DNA of 64,000 bases from Paenalcaligenes niemegkensis (lineage in GTDB: Bacteria > Pseudomonadota > Gammaproteobacteria > Burkholderiales > Burkholderiaceae_B): the NCBI RefSeq assembly GCF_022230885.1, contig NZ_JAKGCT010000005.1, positions 186,001-250,000 of the forward strand. The letters are read 5' to 3'. This document shows positions 8,809 to 18,506 of the stretch, piece by piece (within the stretch, counting starts at the first letter, position 1; every line of letters begins with the position of its first letter). Both the position numbers and the translations under genes were made by a program. The notes beneath the pieces were generated by a model that worked only from the letters and a program-made list of their open reading frames with translations, did no database searches and was not told where the DNA came from.

Positions 8809-9237
8809 TTATTTAACTACTTTCAGGTGAGAGGGTTTGGCAGTGGAGGGTGTGTCGGCTGAAGCAGGTGCGGCGGGAGCGTCGCTTTGAGTGCTCTCGT
8901 CAGTGCTACCTGTATAGGCTTCGGACTCTGCCACCTCGAACCCCATGCCGGCACCAGTCTCACGTGCATAAATGGCAGATACAGCAGCCACCGGCACGAA
9001 AATATCTTCAGTAATACCGTTAAACCGCGCTTGAAAGTCGATGTATTCGTTTCCAAGGCGCAGTTGGTTCGTAGCCAGCAACCCCAGGTTCAGGGTAATT
9101 TGACCATCTTGGACATGGCTGAACGGAACCACCGTATTTTCGTCCACGCTGACTACGATGTGCGGGGTGTAGCCATTATCGGTGCACCATTCGTGCAGCG
9201 CACGGATTAAATAAGGTTTGGTAGAGGATTCTTGCAT
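8809..9237 (-). CDS. sspB: ClpXP protease specificity-enhancing factor SspB
   Basis: Adaptor that binds ssrA-tagged and other proteins and delivers them to ClpXP. It has 142 residues. The N-terminal substrate-binding domain starts STKPYLIRALHEWCTDNGYTPH and includes IDFQARFNG and the VPVAAVSAIYARETG strand. A flexible Ala/Ser/Pro-rich linker (about residues 110-132) ends in HLKVVK, the ClpX-binding XB tail. It follows sspA by four bases, the standard pairing in beta- and gammaproteobacteria. Confidence 0.96.
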   Translation of the reverse strand: MQESSTKPYLIRALHEWCTDNGYTPHIVVSVDENTVVPFSHVQDGQITLNLGLLATNQLRLGNEYIDFQARFNGITEDIFVPVAAVSAIYARETGAGMGFEVAESEAYTGSTDESTQSDAPAAPASADTPSTAKPSHLKVVK

Positions 9238-9241
9238 AAGC

Positions 9242-9850
9242 TTAACGGCGCATGACTTTTTCAGATGGAGTCAATGCCTCGATGAAGGCAGGACGTGAAA
9301 ATACGCGTTCGGCGTATTTTTGAATCGGAGCAGCGCTTTTCGGAAGTTCAATGCCGTAGTGGTCCAAACGCCAGAGCAACGGCGCAACAGCCACGTCCAG
9401 CATCGAGAACTCTTCGCCCAGCATGTACTTGTTCTTGGTCAAGATCGGAGCTAGCTGAGACAAGTGGTCGCGAATTTGCTGGCGGGCCTTGTCTTGAGCT
9501 TTAGCGTCAGTATTGCGGCGATCTTCGAGCAACGATACGTTGGCAAAGAGCTCACGTTCGAAATTATATAGAAACAGGCGAGTACGTGCACGCATGGTTG
9601 GGTCGGCGGGCATGAGTTGAGGATGCGGAAAACGCTCGTCAATGTACTCGTTAATAATATTGGATTCGTACAGAACAAGCTCTCGTTCGACCAAAATGGG
9701 TACCTGGCCGTATGGATTCATTACCGAGATATCTTCAGGCTTGTTGTACAAGTCGATGTCACGAATCTCGAAATCCATGCCTTTTTCAAACAACACAAAA
9801 CGGCAGCGTTGTGAAAACGGGCACGTTGTTCCAGAGTAGAGCACCATCAT
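9242..9850 (-). CDS. sspA: stringent starvation protein A (GST fold)
   Basis: RNA polymerase-associated protein of the glutathione S-transferase fold, 202 residues. The thioredoxin-like domain starts MMVLYSGTTCPFSQRCR and contains the cis-Pro segment NPYGQVPILVE; the helical domain follows. I chose the ATG at 9850; a longer frame with a TTG start at 9889 would overlap the terminator hairpin at 9882-9900 and lies outside the conserved domain. It precedes sspB and follows petABC, a common gene order in Burkholderiales. Confidence 0.94.
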   Translation of the reverse strand: MMVLYSGTTCPFSQRCRFVLFEKGMDFEIRDIDLYNKPEDISVMNPYGQVPILVERELVLYESNIINEYIDERFPHPQLMPADPTMRARTRLFLYNFERELFANVSLLEDRRNTDAKAQDKARQQIRDHLSQLAPILTKNKYMLGEEFSMLDVAVAPLLWRLDHYGIELPKSAAPIQKYAERVFSRPAFIEALTPSEKVMRR

Positions 9851-9868
9851 GTTGTGGATTCCAGTCGT

Positions 9869-9900
9869 AGAAATAAAAACAAGAGCCAAACGGTGGCTCT
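9869..9900 (-). terminator. intrinsic terminator of the petABC operon
   Basis: On the minus strand the stem AGAGCCA-ccgtt-TGGCTCT (9882-9900) is followed by a T-rich run. It lies between petC and sspA and marks the end of the cytochrome bc1 operon. Confidence 0.8.
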
Positions 9901-9993
9901 AACAGGAGCATCGGTCAACAATAGGCCCGATGACGATGTGAAGTGACAAATGCCTTGCTACCGTAAAGTATACGGCAGCAAGGGCTAATGTCG

Positions 9994-10847
9994 TTATTTA
10001 ATGTCTTTCCAGTAGACCTTGTTCAAGCGCCAGGCTACACCAAAGAACACAAATAAGAATAACAGAACGGCCACACCGATTTTCTTGCGTACTAACTGTG
10101 CGGGCTCGGCCATCCAGGCCATGTAGTTGCTGAGGTCGGCGATATCGCTGTCGAACTGAGCTTGAAGCTTAGCATCAACCGGAGTGAGCTTAACGGTTTC
10201 GCCAGCTTTACCCGAGTAGTTACTGAGGTTCTCGGTTTGAGTGCTGGAAAAGCCATGCTCATCAAAGGTAGTGATAGTGCGTACCCAGCTTTTGGAACCG
10301 TCTTCCGCGGTAACTTCAGCAACGCTGTTACGTTCGAGGCTGGTTGGGCCCTGGCGCTCCCATAGTGCGTGTGGCATGCCAACGCTTGGGTATACAAGGT
10401 TGTCCCAGCCGGTGGGGCGGCTTGTGTCACGGTAGAAAGTACGCAAATACGTGTAGATGTAGTCGGTACCTGACGGGCCCAGGTTTGTGGACAAGGCCCG
10501 GGCGGTAACAGAAAGGTCGGGGGAGCCGCACCAAACCATTTGCCGCCATCAGCCGGAGCCATGGCGATGGTCATGAGATCACCCACTTTATCAGTGGTGA
10601 ACAGCAGGTTCTTTTTGATCTCTTCTTCGCTTAGGCCAATTTCAGTCAGCTTGTTGTAGCGCATTGAATTTGCGCTATGACAGTTCAGACAGTAATTGAC
10701 GAAGAGCTTGGCACCATTCTGCAAAGATGCCATATCGTTGATGCGGTTAGGAGCGCGCTCTAGCGGATATCCCCCATCGGCGGCGAGAGCCACCGTGCAG
10801 GTCAGGGACAACGCCAGGGCGCCAATCAGTTTTTTAATCATGGTCAT
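9994..10847 (-). CDS. petC: ubiquinol-cytochrome c reductase cytochrome c1 subunit (frameshifted)
   Basis: Haem-bearing subunit of the bc1 complex that passes electrons to cytochrome c. A signal peptide ends near VALAADGGYP, the haem site is CLNCH (Cys53, Cys56, His57), the axial Met lies in VGMPHALWERQG, and a C-terminal anchor IGVAVLLFLFVFFGVAW ends in YWKDIK. The frame breaks at the G-run 10519-10523. The first frame reads FGAAPPTFLL; with one more base it reads AAPPDLSVTARALS, the conserved cytochrome c1 segment, and gives 284 residues. An intact petC is expected beside intact petA and petB, so this is most likely a sequence error. Confidence 0.93.
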
Positions 10848-10867
10848 TCCGTGTCGTGTTGAAGTCC

Positions 10868-12256
10868 TTAGTGGGCGCGGAAAGTCACGCGGTCCGGTAC
10901 TGGTTTAAAGGTGCCCAGACGGCTCCAGACTGGCATCAGGAAGAAGAAGGCAAGGTAAATTACCGTGCCGATCTGGCTAAGCAAGTTGAATAGGTCGGTT
11001 GGCGCCTTTGTTCCCAGATATCCCAAGATCACAAAGTTGATCAGGAAGATGGCGTACAGGAACTTGTGCCAAGTCGGACGGTAACGGATCGACTTAACGG
11101 GTGAATGATCAAGCCACGGCAAGAAGAACAGAATAATAACCGCGCCACCCATGGCAACTACGCCCCAAAACTTAGCATCGAACACTTTGAAAGCGATGGC
11201 GACTGCGATAAGAATCACAGGAATAGCAATGCGCCATATACCGGGGAGGCGACCCTTGAAGAAGAGCACGACAGCAGCTATAACAGCGCCGCCCGCGAAT
11301 ATCCAGGTGAAGTCTTCGGTGGTGGCACGCAACATGGAATAGAAGGGCGTGAAGTACCAGACCGGAGCAATGTGCGGTGGCGTTTTCATTGAGTCGGCAG
11401 GAATAAAGTTGTTGAACTCAAGGAAGTAGCCGCCCATTTCAGGCGCAAAGAACAGAATCGCTGCGAAAACGATGAGAAAGCCCGCTACACCGACGATATC
11501 GTGTACCGAATAGTAGGGATGGAAGGGAATGCCGTCTAGGGGGATTCCTTTTGCATCTTTAGGACCATCTTTGATTTCTACGCCGTCCGGGTTGTTGGAA
11601 CCAACTTCGTGCAGCGCGATTATGTGCGCAGCGACCAGACCGATAAGGACCAGCGGAATAGCGATTACGTGAAACGCGAAGAACCGGTTCAGCGTGGCAT
11701 CAGAGACCACGTAGTCACCACGAATCCAGATAGCGAGCTCAGGGCCGATAAAAGGAATGGCAGCGAACAGATTCACAATAACCTGAGCGCCCCAGTAGGA
11801 CATTTGGCCCCACGGCAACAGGTAGCCAAGGAAAGCTTCAGCCATCAGGCACAGGAAAATTGCAACGCCGAAGATCCAGACGAGTTCGCGGGGTTTACGG
11901 TATGAGCCGTAAAACAAGCCACGCACCATGTGCAGATACACCACCACGAAGAACATGGAAGCGCCGGTGGAGTGCATGTAACGGATGATCCAGCCACCCG
12001 GCACTTCACGCATAATGTATTCGACTGAGGCAAAGGCAAGCTCTGCATCGGGTTTGTAGTTCATGACCAGGAAGATACCTGTCACGATTTGAATTACCAG
12101 CACCAGAAGTGCCAACGAACCAAAGAAATACCAGAAGTTGAAATTCTTCGGCGCGTAATACTCCGACATATGCTCTTTGAAGAGGGTTGTTAGCGGGAAG
12201 CGCCTATCAATCCATCCTAAGAGTCCTGTCGTTTCGACGGTTTTCTCGCCAGCCAT
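10868..12256 (-). CDS. petB: ubiquinol-cytochrome c reductase cytochrome b subunit
   Basis: Core membrane subunit of the bc1 complex, 462 residues, carrying both b haems. Haem-ligand histidines lie in the pairs RYMHSTGASMFFVVVYLHM and FFAFHVIAIPLVLIGLVAAH. The Qo-site motif is PVWY (in HIAPVWYFTPFYSML) rather than the mitochondrial PEWY, as is usual in betaproteobacteria. The protein extends beyond the classical eight helices with extra C-terminal segments. It sits between petA and petC in one operon. Confidence 0.96.
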   Translation of the reverse strand: MAGEKTVETTGLLGWIDRRFPLTTLFKEHMSEYYAPKNFNFWYFFGSLALLVLVIQIVTGIFLVMNYKPDAELAFASVEYIMREVPGGWIIRYMHSTGASMFFVVVYLHMVRGLFYGSYRKPRELVWIFGVAIFLCLMAEAFLGYLLPWGQMSYWGAQVIVNLFAAIPFIGPELAIWIRGDYVVSDATLNRFFAFHVIAIPLVLIGLVAAHIIALHEVGSNNPDGVEIKDGPKDAKGIPLDGIPFHPYYSVHDIVGVAGFLIVFAAILFFAPEMGGYFLEFNNFIPADSMKTPPHIAPVWYFTPFYSMLRATTEDFTWIFAGGAVIAAVVLFFKGRLPGIWRIAIPVILIAVAIAFKVFDAKFWGVVAMGGAVIILFFLPWLDHSPVKSIRYRPTWHKFLYAIFLINFVILGYLGTKAPTDLFNLLSQIGTVIYLAFFFLMPVWSRLGTFKPVPDRVTFRAH

Positions 12257-12303
12257 GAAACGGCTCCTTTAATCTTTGATAAAAACCAAGTGTTTAATTT
12301 GCA

Positions 12304-12945
12304 TTAGGCTTTGTTGTCTTCGTCGACACCAATTGTAATGAGCATGCCGTCAGCGGAGAACTCGTAAGGCGGTACTTCGAGGTTGTCTGGGGCAGGTTTG
12401 TTACTGAAAACCCGACCAGCCAGATCGAAGGTAGAGCCGTGGCATGGGCATAGAAACCCGCCTGACCAATCGCTAGGGACTCCAGGCTGCGCACCAGGGT
12501 TCAGGTGTGGTGTGGGTGCGCAACCGAGGTGTGTACAAATACCAATGCAAACAAAGATTTCTGGACGGCGTGAGCGGTACTCGTTTTTTGCGTACTCTGG
12601 CGTAAAGCCAGCGCGATTCGATAAGGGATCAGCAAGCGCACCATCGTGTCCACTGAGAGAGGCAAGTTGCTCTTCGGTGCGATGTAAGATCCAAACAGGG
12701 TTGCCTCGCCACTCGACAGTACGCATTTGCCCGGGGGCGAGCGTAGAAATATCGACCTCAACAGGGGCGCCAGCAGCGCGGGCTTTAGCCGAGGGAGCAA
12801 ATGACCCGACAAAAGGCACTGCGGCTCCTACACCGGCGACACCACCTACCGCACAGGCGGTGGTGACCCAGAAACGGCGCGAAGGATCGGACGGTTTCTT
12901 TTCGTCCGCTCCGTTTTCATCGGGCTGTGTCGTAATCTGACTCAT
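12304..12945 (-). CDS. petA: ubiquinol-cytochrome c reductase Rieske iron-sulfur subunit
   Basis: Rieske [2Fe-2S] protein of the bc1 complex, 213 residues. Cluster ligands are in CTHLGC and CPCHGS, each giving one Cys and one His. The N-terminus has a twin-arginine signal, SRRFWVTTACAVGG, which keeps the protein anchored; this makes it a client of the TatABC system encoded at 15.7-17.3 kb in the same window. I chose the ATG at 12945, preceded by AAGGA at good spacing, over a longer frame from 12984. First gene of petABC. Confidence 0.95.
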   Translation of the reverse strand: MSQITTQPDENGADEKKPSDPSRRFWVTTACAVGGVAGVGAAVPFVGSFAPSAKARAAGAPVEVDISTLAPGQMRTVEWRGNPVWILHRTEEQLASLSGHDGALADPLSNRAGFTPEYAKNEYRSRRPEIFVCIGICTHLGCAPTPHLNPGAQPGVPSDWSGGFLCPCHGSTFDLAGRVFSNKPAPDNLEVPPYEFSADGMLITIGVDEDNKA

Positions 12946-13069
12946 TCTAGTATCCTTATTCCTGCCCTTCAGGGCTTCCCACAATTTACGGATTTTGGCC
13001 TGGGTTGTGTTCCATTAACCCAGTATTATAGCGTTACCAAACGCATGTGACTTGATCAAAGAGGTATAT

Positions 13070-13555
13070 ATGGGCAGAACCAGCGGTTTTATTCACGAAT
13101 TTAGAGAATTCGCAGTCAAAGGCAACATGATTGACCTTGCGGTCGGGGTCATTATAGGCGGTGCCTTTGGCAAGATCATTGACTCTTTAGTTAAAGATCT
13201 CTTTATGCCACTAATCAGCTTCATATTAGGTGGCGAAGTCGATTTCTCAAATAAATTCCTCGTCCTAAGAGAACCGGAAGGCTATACCGGTCCACAAACC
13301 ATCGAAGCCCTGAACGAAGCTGGGGCAGTGGTGTTGTCGTGGGGGAATTTCCTTACGATTTTTATCAATTTTATCTTACTTGCCTTCGTGGTGTTTTGCA
13401 TGGTGAAAATGGTGAATCGTATGCGTGCAGCAGTGCATCACGAAGAGAAGCAGGCAGAGGCCGCAGCACCAGCGCCTACGCCAGAAGATATCGTGTTGCT
13501 ACGTGAAATTCGCGATTCTTTGCAGACCCCACCCAACACAAACACAACACCCTAA
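13070..13555 (+). CDS. mscL: large-conductance mechanosensitive channel
   Basis: Pressure-release channel that opens under osmotic downshock. It has 161 residues. The first helix region [26 protein letters not shown] is the conserved pore-lining segment, the second membrane helix is [23 protein letters not shown], and a cytoplasmic helix follows ([14 protein letters not shown]). The periplasmic loop between the helices is rather long. ATG at 13070 has AGAGG at suitable spacing; a TTG at 13052 is an unlikely alternative. Divergent from petA. Confidence 0.95.
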   Translation: MGRTSGFIHEFREFAVKGNMIDLAVGVIIGGAFGKIIDSLVKDLFMPLISFILGGEVDFSNKFLVLREPEGYTGPQTIEALNEAGAVVLSWGNFLTIFINFILLAFVVFCMVKMVNRMRAAVHHEEKQAEAAAPAPTPEDIVLLREIRDSLQTPPNTNTTP

Positions 13556-13583
13556 GTTGCAGTTTGTATTCCTGATGCCCATG

Positions 13584-13606
13584 GCCCCGCTTCGGCGGGG
13601 CTTTTT
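13584..13606 (+). terminator. intrinsic terminator of mscL
   Basis: Perfect stem GCCCCGC-TTCG-GCGGGGC with a stable UUCG-type loop, followed by five T. Confidence 0.93.
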
Positions 13607-13654
13607 GGCGTTCGTAGCGTGACATTTTGAGCAGGAAAGTAAAGGCAAAACTTC

Positions 13655-14430
13655 TTAAACCGGATTGTCGATATCAATAAAATCAACACGTACGCCAAAG
13701 TGTTCATGCAGTGCTTCGCCGACGGCTTTAACACCGTAGCGCTCCGTGGCGTGATGGCCGGCTCCAATGAATGCCGTACCGGTTTCGATGGCCAAGTGGT
13801 AGGTAGGTTCAGAGGCTTCGCCTGTGAGGTATAAATCGACTCCGGCATCTACGGCGGCTTGCATATAACCCTGTGCACCGCCTGTGCACCAGGCAATCCG
13901 CTTGATGTTTTGTTGTCTGCTACCAACAACCAGGGGCTCACGTTGCAATTGTTTGCAAATCGAATGGGATAGCGTCTCTAATGTTTGGGGTGTTGCCAGC
14001 TGTCCTAACCAGATCAGATTTCCGGGGCCACAAGTTAGAGGTTGTCCGTTGTCGTCCAGATCGGGGGTGAAGCCTAGCACCTTGGCCAGCTGCGCATTGT
14101 TGCCCAGCTCAGGGTGGGCATCCAGCGGAAGGTGGTAGCCGAAAATATTCAGCTCATGTCGCAGCGCCAGCGCCAGCCGGTTTTTTTGATACCCCGGATA
14201 CGCGGATCTTCGTTCTTCCAGAACCATCCATGATGTACAAGTATGGTGTCCGCTCCGCGCTCAATAGCCTCTTCAATCAAAGCTTGGGTGGCGGTGACGC
14301 CGCAAACGACGTGGCTTACCTTATCGCGGCCTTCAACTTGCAGGCCGTTAGGGCAGTAGTCAGAGAAATTTTGCGGTTGCAGTGTTTGCTCTAGCCAGTG
14401 GTTAAGTTCGTTACGTGTGATTTCAGTCAT
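13655..14430 (-). CDS. NIF3/YbgI-family dinuclear metal protein (frameshifted)
   Basis: Member of the NIF3-like family, often labelled GTP cyclohydrolase 1 type 2; its cellular role is poorly defined. The metal-site motifs are visible: the N-terminal part has LVHHGWFWKNEDPRI, and the C-terminal part has LTGEASEPTYHLAIE and FIGAGHHATERYGV. The frame breaks at the T-run 14181-14187. Adding one base joins RIRGIKK to NRLALALRHELNIFGYHLPLD and gives 258 residues, close to the family norm. It is divergent from the protease gene at 14465 and convergent with mscL. Confidence 0.9.
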
Positions 14431-14464
14431 TACATCCTTTTCCTAATTAATTCGGTTCGGTGTT

Positions 14465-15616
14465 ATGCGTCGTTTTTGGTTGTTATTTGCTCAAACAGCG
14501 ACAGTCTGTTTGGGTTTGTTATTTATAGTCTCCAGCCTGCGTCCCGCGTGGCTGGCAAATAATGCTTATGACACAGCGACAAGCGAGGGCGCTTCACAGA
14601 GCGCCACGATGCGACGGGACGACGCTGTGTCGAGTTATGCCGATGCGGTTGCCCGTGCTGTGCCCTCGGTGGTGAATATCTACACTGCTAAACACGTTAA
14701 TGTACCAACAGGCCCGCAGTTTGACGATCCATTGCTGAATCGGCTGTTTAAAGACATGCCTGGCTTCCAGGAGCGTCGCCGCACTACGAGCCTGGGTTCA
14801 GGCGTCATAGTAAGCACCGACGGTTATATTTTGACGAATTATCATGTAGTGGAAGCTGCAGATGACATTGACGTAGCCCTGAATGACGGACGGTCAGCAC
14901 GTGCCGAGCTTGTCGGGGCAGATCCTGAAAGCGATTTGGCGGTACTGCGTATTCAACTTGATAAGCTAAAAGCCATACCCGTAGCTTCAGCGCAGTCCAG
15001 CTTGCGTGTAGGCGATATTGTACTGGCCATTGGAAATCCCTTTGGGGTAGGCCAGACCACAACAATGGGAATTATCTCAGGTCTGGGGCGAAACCGCTTG
15101 GGCATTAATATTTTTGAAAACTTCATCCAGACCGATGCCGCCATCAACCCTGGTAATTCAGGCGGGGCCCTGGTAAATGCTCAAGGGAGCCTAGTGGGGA
15201 TCAATACTGCCATTTACTCTGAAACGGGCGGCTCACTGGGCATAGGCTTTGCCATACCTGCTCAAGCAGCCTTGACCATCCTGGAACAAATTCGCGATAC
15301 GGGTGCAGTGACCCGTGGGTGGCTGGGGGTTGAGCCCCAGGACATCACTGATGATTTGGCAGAGGTGTTCAATCTGAACACTGATAATGGCGTCATTATT
15401 GCTAGCCTGTTGCGCGACGGCCCTGCCTGGAAAGCAGGCATACGTGTGGGCGACATTATTACTTCGTTAAACGGAGCGCCCCTGCGAGATTCGGTTGAGC
15501 TGTTGAACCGGGTTGCACCTGTTGCTCCTGGCGAGAAGGTAAAGCTGCAGGTATTACGTGAGGGCAAGCTAACCGGTATTGACGTGGTAGTGGGCAGCCG
15601 GCCCGCTGTACGCTAA
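14465..15616 (+). CDS. Do/HtrA-family periplasmic serine protease with one PDZ domain
   Basis: Trypsin-like envelope protease, 383 residues. An N-terminal hydrophobic anchor (about 5-25) is followed by the protease domain with triad His127 (TNYHVVEA), Asp157 (PESDLAVL) and Ser232 (NPGNSGGAL), then a single PDZ domain (about 275-375) with RGWLGVEPQDI. One PDZ and an uncleaved-looking anchor resemble DegS/AlgW-type regulatory proteases rather than DegP, which has two. Such proteases trigger the envelope stress response by cutting anti-sigma factor; that role is inference. The gene stands alone between the NIF3-like gene and tatC. Confidence 0.92.
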   Translation: MRRFWLLFAQTATVCLGLLFIVSSLRPAWLANNAYDTATSEGASQSATMRRDDAVSSYADAVARAVPSVVNIYTAKHVNVPTGPQFDDPLLNRLFKDMPGFQERRRTTSLGSGVIVSTDGYILTNYHVVEAADDIDVALNDGRSARAELVGADPESDLAVLRIQLDKLKAIPVASAQSSLRVGDIVLAIGNPFGVGQTTTMGIISGLGRNRLGINIFENFIQTDAAINPGNSGGALVNAQGSLVGINTAIYSETGGSLGIGFAIPAQAALTILEQIRDTGAVTRGWLGVEPQDITDDLAEVFNLNTDNGVIIASLLRDGPAWKAGIRVGDIITSLNGAPLRDSVELLNRVAPVAPGEKVKLQVLREGKLTGIDVVVGSRPAVR

Positions 15617-15670
15617 CAATCGTCAGGCAGGGGCCGGTCTGTAGCTGGACTAATAGCGGGGTCAGGCTGC

Positions 15671-16438
15671 TTAAATTTCTTCTAGCTCTTGCGCTTCGGC
15701 TTCGGCTTCGCGTTTTTTTATGAAGGCGGCAAAGATGAGACCTACTTCATACAGCAAACACAGTGGCGCAGCGAGCAGAAATTGGCTGATGACATCAGGC
15801 GGCGTCACTACGGCGGCGATAACAAAGGCCGCCACAATGACATAACCGCGTATCTCGCGCAATTTTGCCACGGTAGTGACACCGGTTTTTACCAGCAAAA
15901 TCACCGCAATTGGCACTTCGAACGTAATACCAAAGGCCAGGAACATCGTCATGACGAAGTTCAGATAGGCTTCGATATCCGGGGCTGGCGTGATGGACTC
16001 CGGGGCGAAGGATGCGATGAAATGGAAAACTGTTTTGAAGACCACAAAATAACAAAATGCCATCCCCATGATAAACAGCAGGGTACTGGAAAAAATCAGG
16101 GGTAAGGCCAGACGCTTTTCGTGCTTATACAGCCCGGGAGCAACAAAGGCCCACGCTTGATACAGCACCACGGGCAGTGCAATGACGAAAGAAGCCAGCA
16201 GGGTGACCTTAACAGGCACCATAAATGGCGTGATGACACCCGTGGCGATCATGCGGGTACCTTGTGGCAAGGAGGCCAGCATAGGCTGCGCAAGCGCATC
16301 GTAAATAACAGATGGGCCAGGGTACAGAAACAGCACAATAAAAACGCCTATTACGCTGATCACTGCTCGCATCAGTCGGCTACGCAGCTCGACCAGATGC
16401 GAAATAAAGGATTCGCCGGTTTGCGACTCTTGTGTCAT
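15671..16438 (-). CDS. tatC: Sec-independent protein translocase TatC
   Basis: Polytopic core of the twin-arginine translocase, 255 residues, which with TatB recognises the signal peptide. It starts with the conserved ESFISHLVELRSRLMRAV segment, has six hydrophobic segments, and contains FEVPIAVILLVKTG and the conserved YVIVAAFVIAAVVTPPD loop. It begins directly after the tatB stop. The Rieske protein in this window carries a matching RR signal. Confidence 0.96.
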   Translation of the reverse strand: MTQESQTGESFISHLVELRSRLMRAVISVIGVFIVLFLYPGPSVIYDALAQPMLASLPQGTRMIATGVITPFMVPVKVTLLASFVIALPVVLYQAWAFVAPGLYKHEKRLALPLIFSSTLLFIMGMAFCYFVVFKTVFHFIASFAPESITPAPDIEAYLNFVMTMFLAFGITFEVPIAVILLVKTGVTTVAKLREIRGYVIVAAFVIAAVVTPPDVISQFLLAAPLCLLYEVGLIFAAFIKKREAEAEAQELEEI

Positions 16439-17038
16439 TTAGAGATTGCCCTTCGATGTAGCATTGCTTGTGTCAGAGCCGGCGTTCTCTGTTTTAAGTT
16501 CAGAGGCCTCATCACGGCTGGAGGCGGGGTCGGCAGTTGCCGGCGAAGGAGCAGGCGGAACCGATGCCGGCGTGCTGGCTGTCTGGCCGGAATCGTCGGC
16601 CAGGGATGGGGTTTCAGTGCTGTCTAGCGGTAATTCGGCTTGGGCGGTGTGATCCTTGGTTGCGTCCTCAGCAGATTCGGACGGTGCATTACTTGAGCGT
16701 GCGTCTTCCACCAGCGAGTTAACCGATTTCTCGGTCGTGCTGGCGAAATCGCCCACGGCACGCCGGGCCTCTTCAAGCGGGTCGCTGATCTGCTTGGTGG
16801 TCGTGTTTACCGACTCGCGAACGGATTCAGCGGCATCTTTAACTTGGTTTTTGATCGATTTAACTTCTTCCAGGTTGATTTCGCGTTCAATGTCTGTTTT
16901 GACTTCGCTTACGTAACGCTGCGCCCGCCCGAACAGGTGGCCCACCGTACGCGCTACCTTGGGGAGACGTTCAGGACCAAGCACAATCAGAGCAACAATG
17001 CCGATTAACAGCAGCTCACTGAAACTTATGTCAAACAT
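16439..17038 (-). CDS. tatB: Sec-independent protein translocase TatB
   Basis: TatB, 199 residues: MFDISFSELLLIGIVALIVLGPERLP is the defining N-terminal helix with the Glu and the GPERLP hinge. An amphipathic helix follows, and then a long acidic Ser/Thr/Ala-rich tail (about 95-199) that looks disordered. Partner of TatC in signal recognition. Gap to tatA of about 30 bases; one operon with tatA and tatC. Confidence 0.95.
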   Translation of the reverse strand: MFDISFSELLLIGIVALIVLGPERLPKVARTVGHLFGRAQRYVSEVKTDIEREINLEEVKSIKNQVKDAAESVRESVNTTTKQISDPLEEARRAVGDFASTTEKSVNSLVEDARSSNAPSESAEDATKDHTAQAELPLDSTETPSLADDSGQTASTPASVPPAPSPATADPASSRDEASELKTENAGSDTSNATSKGNL

Positions 17039-17067
17039 AAAAACGCAATACCTTTAGATCGGCAAAC

Positions 17068-17292
17068 TTAAATGTCTTGCTTCTCTTTAGCCTGTACATC
17101 GACAGTGTGTTGATCTTGAACTCGCTGCGTTACGGCTTCGGGCTCGTCGTCTTGAGCTTCTTTGATACCTTTCTTGAAACCTTTGACTGCTCCGCCGAGG
17201 TCTTCACCCATGTTGCGTAGTTTCTTGGTGCCAAATACGAGGGCTACGATGACTAAAACAACCAGCCAGTGCCAAATGCTAAAACTTCCCAT
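17068..17292 (-). CDS. tatA: Sec-independent protein translocase TatA
   Basis: Pore-forming subunit of the Tat translocase, 74 residues. It has one N-terminal membrane helix ([20 protein letters not shown]), then the amphipathic helix [16 protein letters not shown] and a charged tail. It follows the HIT gene, whose corrected stop lies 12 bases upstream, continuing the his-hinT-tat operon. Confidence 0.96.
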   Translation of the reverse strand: MGSFSIWHWLVVLVIVALVFGTKKLRNMGEDLGGAVKGFKKGIKEAQDDEPEAVTQRVQDQHTVDVQAKEKQDI

Positions 17293-17304
17293 GTGCTGTC
17301 TCCG

Positions 17305-17672
17305 TTATGCGACAGCCGTCGCTGTAGTGTTCCAGGGGCGTTGCCCCCGATGATGTGTAAATGTAAATGGTCAATTTCTTGACCGCCGTCGTTGCCGCTA
17401 TTGATTACCACGCGAAATCCGCCTTCAGCTCCGGGCCTGCAGCCGTTCTCGTGTGCAATCTGAGGCACTAATGCCAGCATATTGCCCAGCCAGGGGGCAT
17501 CAGATTCTTTTACCTCTTGCAGAGATACAACATGATGGCGAGGTACGAGCAAAATATGTACAGGTGCAGCCGGATTAATGTCTTTAAAAGCAATGAACTC
17601 GTCATTCTCAAAGACTTTCTCAGACGGTATGTCGCCTTTTATTATTTTACAGAACAAACAGTTTTCACTCAT
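17305..17672 (-). CDS. hinT: HIT-family purine nucleoside phosphoramidase (frameshifted near 3' end)
   Basis: Histidine-triad nucleotide hydrolase. NCLFCKIIKGDIPS starts the protein and HLHLHII is the catalytic triad. As written the frame runs through IIGGNAPGTL into tatA. Adding one base at the C-run 17344-17348 gives GGQRPWNTTATAVA and a stop at 17305-17307, the normal HinT ending, with 122 residues and a clean gap before tatA. I therefore use 17305 as the end. HinT hydrolyses AMP-lysine and similar phosphoramidates; its place between hisE and tatA is conserved in related genera. Confidence 0.92.
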
Positions 17673-17765
17673 GAAATGACTCTGCGTGATGGTGAATTGT
17701 TGAGAATAATGTTTTCGAAATTATGGCTTAAGTGTACCGTACCCTGCGACCCAGCACTTAAGGCT

Positions 17766-18109
17766 TCAGCTGTTTATGCGTTGTGCCTTCTCATCCAGAC
17801 CGGATAACCCTTGACGTCGGGCAAGTTCGGCCAGTACAGCTTCGGGCCGCAGACCATAGTGGGTAAGCGTAACCAGGCAATGAAACCATAGATCGGCCGT
17901 CTCGGCCACAATGCGTTCAGGAGTATTATCCTTGGCTGCCATCACCAGTTCACAAGCTTCTTCGCCGATTTTTTCAGAAAGGCATCGGGCGCGTTGGCAA
18001 ACAGACGGGCGACGTATGAGGTCTCGGGATCACCGCCATTGGCAGGCAGCCGGGTTTCGAGAATGTCGGCCACTTGGCTTAAGACATCAGCAGAAGTAGT
18101 TTGGTTCAT
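17766..18109 (-). CDS. hisE: phosphoribosyl-ATP pyrophosphatase (frameshifted)
   Basis: Second enzyme of histidine synthesis, converting PR-ATP to PR-AMP. The frame from 18109 reads [20 protein letters not shown], then [17 protein letters not shown] and goes off-frame. With one more base at the T-run 17969-17974 it continues [30 protein letters not shown], the conserved metal-site helices of HisE, and stops at 17766-17768, giving 114 residues. Its start overlaps the hisI stop (ATGA). It is easily missed because neither fragment is long on its own. Confidence 0.92.
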
Positions 18110-18504
18110 AGATAAATTTTCTTGGGATCTTTGATTACAGGCTCGACACTTTTCCAGTGGGGGCCGTTATCATCGTTGTCGAGGCGCTGAAAGAAACAGC
18201 TTTCACGACCCGTGTGGCAGGCGATACCGCCGATTTGCTTAATTAGCAGCAAAACCACATCGGCATCGCAATCGAGGCGAATCTCGTGCACTTCCTGGGT
18301 ATGACCGGACTCTTCGCCTTTGCGCCACAAGCGGTTGCGCGAACGAGACCAGTAAACTGCCCGGCGGGTGGAAGCGGTTTCGGCCAGGGCCTCGGCATTC
18401 ATCCATGCCACCATCAAGACTTTACCGCTTTCGGCATCTTGGGCAATGGCGGGCACTAAGCCATGCGCATCGAATTTAACCTGATTAAGCCAAGCCTTCT
18501 GCAT
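18106..18504 (-). CDS. hisI: phosphoribosyl-AMP cyclohydrolase
   Basis: Third step of histidine synthesis, opening the adenine ring of PR-AMP. It has 132 residues and is a stand-alone HisI rather than the HisIE fusion of enterics. Conserved motifs: [28 protein letters not shown] and the zinc/magnesium site [10 protein letters not shown] with [13 protein letters not shown]. It is translationally coupled to hisE by a four-base overlap and lies just behind hisF. Confidence 0.97.
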   Translation of the reverse strand: MQKAWLNQVKFDAHGLVPAIAQDAESGKVLMVAWMNAEALAETASTRRAVYWSRSRNRLWRKGEESGHTQEVHEIRLDCDADVVLLLIKQIGGIACHTGRESCFFQRLDNDDNGPHWKSVEPVIKDPKKIYL

Positions 18505-18506
18505 GG

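Noticed and set aside
12383..12940. 185-codon open frame on the plus strand opposite petA
   Set aside because: It lies wholly antisense to the Rieske gene, has a Pro/Ser/Arg-rich composition and no family motif or ribosome site.
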